DNA of 6,299 nt from the NCBI GenBank assembly GCA_903870955.1, contig CAIQEX010000330.1, positions 1 through 6,299 of the forward strand, read 5' to 3'. The stretch comes from an uncultured beta proteobacterium (GTDB taxonomy: Bacteria > Pseudomonadota > Gammaproteobacteria > Burkholderiales > Burkholderiaceae_C). A program made the translations under genes and the position numbers. A model generated the notes under the pieces. It searched no databases, was not told where the DNA came from, and was given only the letters and a program-made list of their open reading frames with translations. Of this stretch, positions 1 to 4,682 are shown one piece after another (the first letter of the stretch is position 1; the number at the start of each line of letters is the position of its first letter).

Positions 1-769
1 CAATGCCCGCGCCCGCATTGTTGCGTCCCTCAATCAGCAGGGTGTAGGTGCCACTTTGGGCGCAGCGCAGGTTCTCGATGTCAGTGCCCATGCTGGTCGG
101 CCCAGTGACCAACTTGCCATCGGGTCCCAACAGACGCCAATAGGTATTGGCCGGCGCAACCCGGCTGTCGAAGAACAAGGTTTGCCCTTCGGTGGCAGAG
201 AAGCTATACGCATCGGTCTCGGAGGCCGGACTCAGCTGGCCGCTGACGGCTGTGCCCGGTGTGATGGTCTGGGCCCGGCTGAGGTCGACCAGACGAAAAC
301 TGTAATCACCCGTGTGATCTGCTGTGGCGTCCACGGTGAGGGTGTAATCGCCGGCCTTCAGGTCGAGTGCGCCCGTGCCACCAAAATCAGCCGAATCAGA
401 AGCCGTGAAGGTGCGTCCCGGTTCCACCACGCCGTTCGGGCCGGTCAGGGTCCAACTGATGGAGCCATCGGGCGTGAGTGAATCAAACACGATGCGGACA
501 TCGTTTTGCAGCGTGAAGTTGTAGGTGTCGACCTCACCAGGTACATCGATACGGCCATCGATTCGCGGCATCACCGGATCGGCGGCTAGCAGCACGCGCG
601 GCTCCAGAGCTTCCATCAGGGTCGGCGCAAAAACTTTCGCCGGCACCGGTGCAATGGCCTCCATGGCACGGCGCACCAGGGCGGTGAACCGGCTCAGCGC
701 GGGCGCTGCCTGATTGACCGCATTGCGACGTGCTGACTTGGCCTTTCGACCTTTGACTTCAGTGTCCAC
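1..769 (-). CDS. LEPR-XLL domain large surface/secreted protein, N-terminal part (cut by window edge)
   Basis: The first 256 residues of a protein that continues beyond the window. The GTG start at 769-767 is chosen because GGGGAG lies 6 nt upstream and an in-frame stop (800-802) leaves no other good start; an ATG at residue 36 is a weaker alternative. Residues 1-50 are basic and Ala-rich with no classical signal peptide. Residues 54-64 read EALEPRVLLAA, the LEPR-XLL motif known from the N-termini of very large proteobacterial and planctomycete surface proteins. Two repeats of about 90-100 residues follow (about 71-165 and 166-256). Each has a D-[TA]-Y-x-F strand, a W-x-L-x-GP-[ND]-G segment and a G-x-Y-T-L end strand, resembling pre-peptidase C-terminal (PPC)-like beta-sandwich modules. 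By analogy the full protein is probably very long, exported (perhaps by a type I system) and adhesive or matrix-forming, but the export route and function are not visible here. It lies downstream of a two-component pair in the same orientation. Confidence 0.85.
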   Translation of the reverse strand, partial: MDTEVKGRKAKSARRNAVNQAAPALSRFTALVRRAMEAIAPVPAKVFAPTLMEALEPRVLLAADPVMPRIDGRIDVPGEVDTYNFTLQNDVRIVFDSLTPDGSISWTLTGPNGVVEPGRTFTASDSADFGGTGALDLKAGDYTLTVDATADHTGDYSFRLVDLSRAQTITPGTAVSGQLSPASETDAYSFSATEGQTLFFDSRVAPANTYWRLLGPDGKLVTGPTSMGTDIENLRCAQSGTYTLLIEGRNNAGAGI

Positions 770-1123
770 AGATTGCTCCCCTGATTGACTGCGCTCTATT
801 TAAAAAATGGCGCAGTACCTTAAGACTTCATGTTCGTGACAAACCTTCCAGCGTCCGCTAGCCCTGGGCCATGACGAGACGTCTGCATCGCTAAAAAAAC
901 GTGGGCGTATGTTGCATGCAGGGCCCGGGCACCGCATTGAAGCGGACAAATGACACTGCTGGTGACGGGGTAAGCGCGCAGGCACATCCCACGTCGTTCA
1001 ATGAACGGCGCAACATTTCCACTCCCTGTAGACTTTGATTTAAGGCATTTTAGAAATTGCCCCAAACAAAAAGAAGTGTCAAAAGTCACATTTCTCGGTT
1101 CTTTTTTTAAACCGAAAAATATT
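770..1123 (-). other. 354-bp non-coding region upstream of the LEPR-XLL gene (possible long leader)
   Basis: No convincing gene lies here. Going in the direction of transcription (minus strand), the region holds an imperfect inverted repeat (1095-1115), the 16-bp element shared with the response-regulator promoter (1073-1088), an odd-centred 13-bp dyad CGTTCAATGAACG (995-1007), adjacent self-complementary 8-mers GCCCGGGC (923-930) and TGCATGCA (913-920), a run of seven T (899-893) and the 8-bp palindrome AGACGTCT (877-884). A weak promoter-like TTGTCA with a 17-nt spacer and GGTACT sits nearer the gene. Because the shared element is about 300 nt from the GTG, transcription may start far upstream and leave a long structured leader; this is inference. 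Confidence 0.45.
1073..1088 (-). repeat. 16-bp shared element, copy A (leader of LEPR-XLL gene)
   Basis: On the minus strand this reads TGACTTTTGACACTTC. It matches the element at 3599-3614 at 15 of 16 positions and in the same orientation relative to the downstream gene. It begins 36 nt past the kinase stop codon and is about 300 nt from the LEPR-XLL start. It contains two TGAC half-sites 7 bp apart, and TTGACA within it would also serve as a consensus -35 box, although no good -10 follows at 16-18 bp. A regulator binding site is the likeliest reading, inferred only from duplication and placement. Confidence 0.5.
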
Positions 1124-2893
1124 TCAGGAAAGACGTTTAAGTCTGCGCAATGCCGCTAGCAAATCAGGGGTTGATGTGGGCTTTTGCAGCATATCGACAC
1201 CCATTTCCCGCACAAGTTGCAGTCGCTGCGGCGCGGTCTCCCCGGTGACCATGAGTTTTGGCAGTTGCGGATCGAAGCGGTTGCACAGTCGCTGCGCCAC
1301 CGCAAGCCCATCGGCACCCCCAGCCAGACGGTAGTCAAAAATCAGGGCATCGAACGGCCGACCCATGGCGGCTTGAATAAAGGCGTCGGTGGCAACCATT
1401 TCATCGCGAACCACGGTCAGTTCCACCCCATAGGATTTGAGCAGGGCGGCCATCGCGTAGCCAATTTCGACCTCGTCGTCGAGCAGCATGACGCGTTTGG
1501 GCAGATCCTGTGCCGCAATGCCAGGCAACGGGGCTAGGGGAATTGCGCCCGTTGTAACTTGCAAATCCGGCTTGGTCGTGTCTGAGGCTGCCATGGGCAG
1601 GGTCAGGCGGAACCGGCTGCCGCGCTTGGGCCTTGAATAAACCGACACCGGATGGTCCAACAGCAGCGACAGGCGGCGCACGATGGACAGCCCCAAGCCC
1701 GAACCCATGCTGCGGTCACGCCCCGGGTTGTTGGCTTGGTAGAACTCGTCAAAAATGTGTTGCATCTCGTCGTCCGAGATGCCGATTCCTGTGTCGCAGA
1801 CATCGATCCACACCTGCGATTGCCGGGACCTGGCCACCACCAGCACACCGCCCCGCGGGGTGTACTTGATGGCGTTTTCCACCAGATTGACGACCATGCG
1901 GTACAGCAAATGGGGGTCGCTGATGACGGCCAGAGGGCTCGCACGCAAACGCAGTTGAAGACCCTTTTGCTCGGCTAGCGGTGAGAACACCGCGTTGATT
2001 TGTTGAAACAGGACGTTCAGGGTGACCGCTTGCCGTTCCGGCACGATCACGCCGGAGTCAATGCGGGAGACATCCATCATGGTGTCCAGCGACACGCCGA
2101 GTGCCCGTACCGACTCCATCAGACGCGCGGCGTGAACCTGCTCGGGCCGCCCGCTCAGACTTTTCTCCAGCACGGCACCAAACAGCGTGATGGCATGCAA
2201 GGGTTGGCGCAGGTCATGGCTGGCGGCGGCGAAGAAACGCGTCTTCTCCTCGCTCAGACGCTCTGATTCCTGCATCTGCAACTCCAGTCGTTCGGCAAGA
2301 GACTGCTTTTCAAAACGCATTTGCAAGGCTTCGGTCAAAAGCCGATTTTGCTGTCGGGCAAAGTGCAAGGTCGCGCCCAGATAGATGCCGCAGCAAGCGG
2401 CCATAAACCAGTGCACGAGGTCGCCATACCAGGCCATGGCGGTGATCAAACCCACCACCATGGGCACCACGAAGCAGAGGACCGAAGGCCAGCGCGGCGC
2501 AACCGCTGGAACCCCGGCGCTACAAAGACCCAGCATCACGAGCATCAGCAAGACGGTCATGGGCAGATCATTCGCGGGCATAAAGAGCCAGGGCGCCAGG
2601 CCCCATACGCTGCTGTAAATCAGCAGCTCACGGCATTGCAAACGGGCCCAGTGCTGGCTGCGCTCTGCGGCGCGTGGATCGCGGTGGTAGGCACCGAGCA
2701 AGGGGTAACGCAGCAACTGCAAAAAGTGCAGTCCAGCCCACAGCAACACCGAGGGGTCGCGCAGGCGCCAATAGAAAACGGCACACATGGCCCAGGCCAG
2801 CAAAGTGTCTGCCAGTGTCGAAGTCCAGGAAGAGGCGTATAGGGCCGCAACCTGTTCGCGCAGGACAACGGACTGTTGCGCCAGAGCGTTCAT
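1124..2893 (-). CDS. Membrane-bound hybrid sensor histidine kinase (HisKA-HATPase-receiver)
   Basis: A 589-residue inner-membrane kinase. Six hydrophobic segments (about 28-42, 48-67, 91-105, 111-131, 136-153, 158-178) are joined by short loops with no sizeable periplasmic domain, so it probably senses something within or at the membrane. A linker at about 181-217, likely coiled-coil, leads to a HisKA domain with H-box ASHDLRQPLHAI (phospho-accepting His226). The ATPase domain has an N-box with Asn340 and Lys343, DTGIGI at 367-372 and GSGLGLS at 397-403. A C-terminal receiver domain (about 466-585) has the acidic pair Asp472/473, phospho-acceptor Asp520, Thr550 and Lys571, so all key residues are present. 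No HPt domain is seen. Its ATG follows the response-regulator TGA with no gap and has no clear ribosome binding site, so translation is probably coupled to that gene. The ligand is unknown. Confidence 0.93.
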   Translation of the reverse strand: MNALAQQSVVLREQVAALYASSWTSTLADTLLAWAMCAVFYWRLRDPSVLLWAGLHFLQLLRYPLLGAYHRDPRAAERSQHWARLQCRELLIYSSVWGLAPWLFMPANDLPMTVLLMLVMLGLCSAGVPAVAPRWPSVLCFVVPMVVGLITAMAWYGDLVHWFMAACCGIYLGATLHFARQQNRLLTEALQMRFEKQSLAERLELQMQESERLSEEKTRFFAAASHDLRQPLHAITLFGAVLEKSLSGRPEQVHAARLMESVRALGVSLDTMMDVSRIDSGVIVPERQAVTLNVLFQQINAVFSPLAEQKGLQLRLRASPLAVISDPHLLYRMVVNLVENAIKYTPRGGVLVVARSRQSQVWIDVCDTGIGISDDEMQHIFDEFYQANNPGRDRSMGSGLGLSIVRRLSLLLDHPVSVYSRPKRGSRFRLTLPMAASDTTKPDLQVTTGAIPLAPLPGIAAQDLPKRVMLLDDEVEIGYAMAALLKSYGVELTVVRDEMVATDAFIQAAMGRPFDALIFDYRLAGGADGLAVAQRLCNRFDPQLPKLMVTGETAPQRLQLVREMGVDMLQKPTSTPDLLAALRRLKRLS

Positions 2894-3562
2894 TCAGCGC
2901 AACTGGCTAATGAGTTGCGCCCGCGAACGCACGCCAAACAGCAGCAGCAAGGTGGAGACCAAATTCTTGATCGTGCCTTCACTCAAGCCGGTGGCCTCCG
3001 CGATTTCGCGATTCGATTGGCCGGCCAGCAGGCAATCAATAACCTCCGCCTGGCGCGCCGTGAGTTCAATGTCGGCACCGGCAGCCGTGCGCACCAGCCG
3101 CGTTTGCCCGGCTTCCGCACCGGCGGCGTTGACCGCCAGCCCCAGGTTGGGTTTGCCACGGATCAGCGTCATCAGGTCGGGCAGTTCTGCGGCTTTGGAA
3201 TGGAACGCAAGGGCTCCACAGTTCAGGGCTTCCTGGCGCAGCGCGGGGTCACTGTCGGCCGAAAGAATCACCACGCGGGCATCCGGAAAGCGACTGACAA
3301 AGGCATTCAAACCCGACATGCCATGCGCATCGGGCAGATGCAGGTCCAGCAACACCAGATGGATTTCCAGTTGGTGACTTTGATACAGCACCAAGGCAGC
3401 TTGCACCGTGCGGGCTTCATAGACCTGCACGGCAAAGCCACTGGCCGAAGCCTGTGCAGCGACCATGGTGCGCAAGCCCAGTCGAACCAGATCGTGGTCG
3501 TCAACCACCAGAAGACCGGCTTTAGGCAGTTGCGAAACGACACTTTGAAGTGACATATTCAT
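2894..3562 (-). CDS. NarL/FixJ-type response regulator (receiver + LuxR-type HTH)
   Basis: A 222-residue cytoplasmic DNA-binding regulator, normal length for the family. The receiver (about 15-135) shows the DDHD acidic pair (Asp21/22), phospho-acceptor Asp73 in LLDLHLPDAHG, switch Ser101 and Lys123. A GerE/LuxR-type helix-turn-helix fills the C-terminus (about 165-222), from LTARQAEVIDCLLAGQSNREIA to SEGTIKNLV. The usual TVKxHV...KLGV stretch is altered here (TIKNLV...LLFGV), with His and Lys positions replaced by Leu. The start is uncertain: the ATG at 3562 is preferred; alternatives are an ATG at 3556 and a TTG at 3592. None has a good Shine-Dalgarno, and all lie in or at the edge of a 41-bp dyad. 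It directly precedes the hybrid kinase and is its probable partner, by direct transfer or through an HPt protein elsewhere. Target genes are not known; the downstream LEPR-XLL gene is a candidate. Confidence 0.93.
   Translation of the reverse strand: MNMSLQSVVSQLPKAGLLVVDDHDLVRLGLRTMVAAQASASGFAVQVYEARTVQAALVLYQSHQLEIHLVLLDLHLPDAHGMSGLNAFVSRFPDARVVILSADSDPALRQEALNCGALAFHSKAAELPDLMTLIRGKPNLGLAVNAAGAEAGQTRLVRTAAGADIELTARQAEVIDCLLAGQSNREIAEATGLSEGTIKNLVSTLLLLFGVRSRAQLISQLR
2897..2920 (-). promoter_or_regulatory. Stem-loop at the response-regulator stop / kinase start junction
   Basis: Perfect 8-bp arms GCGCAACT and AGTTGCGC are separated by an 8-nt loop within the last codons of the response regulator. 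The 3' arm in the mRNA ends immediately before the TGA, with the kinase ATG directly after it. This is where a ribosome binding site for the kinase would lie. The hairpin could block independent initiation until a ribosome finishing the regulator melts it. The inverted repeat is seen directly; the function is inferred. Confidence 0.45.
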
Positions 3563-3591
3563 AAGTCGCGCGATCTTATTCGTATATGTCA
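3551..3591. promoter_or_regulatory. 41-bp composite dyad over the response-regulator start region
   Basis: Outer arms TGACATAT (3551-3558) and ATATGTCA (3584-3591) are perfect 8-bp complements. Inner arms ATAAG (3561-3565) and CTTAT (3575-3579) are perfect 5-bp complements. The core TCGCGCGA (3566-3573) is itself palindromic. Asymmetry is limited to a 2-versus-4-nt internal loop and one extra base. Both candidate ATG codons lie inside and the alternative TTG overlaps the edge. As DNA it could be an operator for a dimeric regulator, possibly the response regulator itself. As RNA, if transcription starts upstream, it would fold into a hairpin hiding the start codons. Confidence 0.5.
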
Positions 3592-3608
3592 AATGGCGGA
3601 AGTGTCGA
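3581..3608 (-). promoter_or_regulatory. Candidate promoter for the response regulator/kinase pair
   Basis: On the minus strand, TCGACA (3608-3603) resembles a -35 box with one mismatch. After 16 nt, TATACG (3586-3581) is a 4-of-6 match to a -10 box. The -35 lies inside the 16-bp shared element and the -10 lies inside the 41-bp dyad. A start near 3573 would give a very short leader before the ATG at 3562 and would rule out the upstream TTG as start codon. This is a sequence match only. Confidence 0.3.
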
Positions 3609-3614
3609 AAGTCA
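3599..3614 (-). repeat. 16-bp shared element, copy B (upstream of response regulator)
   Basis: On the minus strand this reads TGACTTTCGACACTTC, differing from copy A (1073-1088) by one base. It lies 37-52 nt upstream of the preferred response-regulator ATG and overlaps the candidate -35 box. That is a usual place for an activator or autoregulator site. Confidence 0.5.
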
Positions 3615-3697
3615 TGCGCAAAAAATAGTGTTATTCACGGCACGCCAGCCGCTCGGTTAAAACGGAGTGAAATGGATTTGACGGCCTACGTCTGGGT

Positions 3698-4321
3698 TCA
3701 AGGAATCTTGAATCCGAATACCGGCGCGTTCATGCCGCACGAGGGTCCGCTGCCATCAACCGCGTTCTTGGCAGTAACTACAAATTTGGCGGTTGCGGTA
3801 CCGGATACCACCAGCGGGGAAGTCAGATTGACACCGTAAGTTGTATTGTTTGGCGCGAGCGGCTGCAGAAATGCGTTGCCACCGCCTGAGCCAATTCGAC
3901 CGGTTGTCAAATATAGATAAACCAGGTCTGGAGCTCCGGTGGAGCATGCATTGGCCGAGCCCACCGCATCGGGTGCCCGCGTGGATTCACCCGTCTGGCA
4001 AACGTCGGTGGTGTATTGCTGGTTGCCCGTGCAGCTTCCATCATTGGTGGTTGGCGTGAACTTGATGGTGTCCGACATCTTGATGATGATGCATGGGTAG
4101 GTGCCGTCCGGCGGGTTGCCACTGCCCAGTGTGGGTGCCACCAGAAAATCGACTTCGGTCGGCGTCGTATTGGAGAAAACAGTGACCGGCGAGGTGCACT
4201 GCGGACTCGTCGAGAGCATGACCGAATAGACCTGCAATTTAAGTGAACTGGCGTCAGTGGTTGCGTTGGCGATAGAACATAGCAAGCCTGCGCAGCACAA
4301 TGCAATGGAACGAAATTTCAT
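3698..4321 (-). CDS. Exported protein of unknown function, 207 residues
   Basis: I do not recognise this protein. The N-terminus is a clear Sec signal peptide: basic MKFR, a hydrophobic stretch (about 5-16) and an ANA|TT cleavage site after Ala20. The mature part of about 187 residues is rich in Thr, Ser, Gly, Asn and Pro, with no further membrane segment. It holds six Cys (42, 77, 97, 108, 126, 195), which could form three disulfides in the periplasm or outside the cell. Alternating hydrophobic stretches such as LVYLYLTTG and AKFVVTAK suggest a beta-rich fold. The ATG at 4321 has GAGG 8-9 nt upstream. A small lipoprotein gene lies 30 nt upstream on the same strand, probably in the same operon. 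The response regulator lies about 135 nt downstream with no obvious intrinsic terminator between, so read-through into that pair is possible. Confidence 0.8.
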   Translation of the reverse strand: MKFRSIALCCAGLLCSIANATTDASSLKLQVYSVMLSTSPQCTSPVTVFSNTTPTEVDFLVAPTLGSGNPPDGTYPCIIIKMSDTIKFTPTTNDGSCTGNQQYTTDVCQTGESTRAPDAVGSANACSTGAPDLVYLYLTTGRIGSGGGNAFLQPLAPNNTTYGVNLTSPLVVSGTATAKFVVTAKNAVDGSGPSCGMNAPVFGFKIP

Positions 4322-4351
4322 TTTGATTACCTCGTGATGAGAGTGAACCGG

Positions 4352-4477
4352 TCAACTACCCGAACCCACAATGGTGAGTTTGTTGACACTTGCGCCGGAC
4401 CCGCCGCCACCGCCACAGGCGCTAACAATGGCGCAGATAAATAGGGTGCAGACGGCTACTGTGATTGCATGTTTCAT
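4352..4477 (-). CDS. Very small lipoprotein, 41 residues
   Basis: The ATG at 4477 is preceded by GAGG at 5 nt spacing, the correct distance, which favours it over in-frame starts further upstream (up to 4615). Residues 1-21 form a lipoprotein signal peptide, MKHAITVAVCTLFICAIVSAC, with lipobox VSAC. The lipidated Cys21 is followed by GGGGGSGAS, a flexible linker common at the start of betaproteobacterial surface lipoproteins, and then only a short NKLTIVGSGS tail. The mature product is therefore about 21 residues. It sits 30 nt upstream of the 207-residue exported protein and in the same reading frame, separated by a single TGA. A genuine small outer-membrane lipoprotein is most likely; a remnant of a longer one is possible. 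Confidence 0.65.
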   Translation of the reverse strand: MKHAITVAVCTLFICAIVSACGGGGGSGASVNKLTIVGSGS

Positions 4478-4559
4478 AAGGACCTCAATTCTTGGGCCAA
4501 TGGAAAGTGCCAGCCCAGCAACACTTGGCGCAGGGAAATTCCGCAGGCCATAGGCGAAC

Positions 4560-4594
4560 TTTATAAAAATAGCTTGGGCGAAAAATAGTTTTTC
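4560..4594 (-). promoter_or_regulatory. Candidate promoter with dyad for the lipoprotein/exported-protein operon
   Basis: On the minus strand, TATAAA (4565-4560) is a good -10 box about 83 nt upstream of the lipoprotein ATG. No -35 consensus is found at 16-18 bp. That position is instead partly covered by a perfect inverted repeat, GAAAAA-TAG-TTTTTC (4580-4594). The octamer CTATTTTT occurs twice here, 16 bp apart (4588-4581 and 4572-4565), and again upstream of the response regulator (3628-3621). The layout would suit an activator-dependent promoter, but AT-rich promoter DNA easily yields such matches. Confidence 0.35.
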
Positions 4595-4616
4595 AGACAG
4601 AAGGTTGAATCGCACG

Positions 4617-4650
4617 GACCACTGGTCACTATGCGGATATCCAGGGTGAC
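4617..4650. promoter_or_regulatory. Cluster of short dyads between the LysR gene and the lipoprotein operon
   Basis: Three inverted repeats fall within 34 bp: GACCA-C-TGGTC (4617-4627), the 8-bp palindrome GGATATCC (4635-4642), and flanking GTCAC (4625-4629) with GTGAC (4646-4650) around that palindrome. They lie upstream of the candidate operon promoter and just past the LysR stop codon. They could be an operator or a weak mRNA end structure; no T-run follows on either strand, so a classical terminator is not supported. Confidence 0.25.
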
Positions 4651-4682
4651 TTCGGCTATTTCTGAATCAACCCATCAGCCGG

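Noticed and set aside
56..481. 141-codon + strand frame opposite the LEPR-XLL gene
   Set aside because: The minus strand has a coherent repeat protein with LEPR-XLL motif and ribosome binding site; the + frame shows no domain.
820..1089. 89-codon minus-strand frame (GTG start) between the kinase and the LEPR-XLL gene, with an overlapping 61-codon frame
   Set aside because: No ribosome binding site, GTG start, Cys/Arg-rich composition with no recognisable domain, and it overlaps the palindromes and shared DNA element; it looks like chance open frame in non-coding DNA.
1095..1115. Inverted repeat TCGGTT...AACCGA after the kinase stop, considered as a Rho-independent terminator
   Set aside because: Stem of only 6 bp, AT-rich loop, and no T-run after the stem in the direction of transcription.
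2321..3553. Long + strand frames (173 and 225 codons) opposite the kinase and response regulator
   Set aside because: Antisense to genes with complete domain and catalytic signatures; their Gln/His/Arg-rich translations are typical shadow frames of GC-rich coding DNA.
3592..3592. TTG at 3592 as the response-regulator start (232 residues)
   Set aside because: No Shine-Dalgarno upstream, adds 10 residues not expected before a receiver domain, and the TTGACA there lies in the candidate promoter/dyad. Kept only as an alternative.
3636..3660. GC-rich CGGC...GCCG hairpin followed by TTTTTT (3625-3620), considered as a terminator for the 207-residue gene
   Set aside because: Only 4 bp of stem and the T-run is about 17 nt away, too far for intrinsic termination.
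4322..4477. Lipoprotein and 207-residue protein as one gene split by a nonsense mutation, since they share a frame with one TGA between
   Set aside because: The second gene has its own ribosome binding site and its own signal peptide, which would be internal in a fusion.
4478..4615. N-terminal extension of the lipoprotein frame up to 4615 (87 residues in total)
   Set aside because: It would bury the lipoprotein signal peptide inside the protein, while the ATG at 4477 has a well-spaced GAGG. The extension also crosses the candidate promoter.
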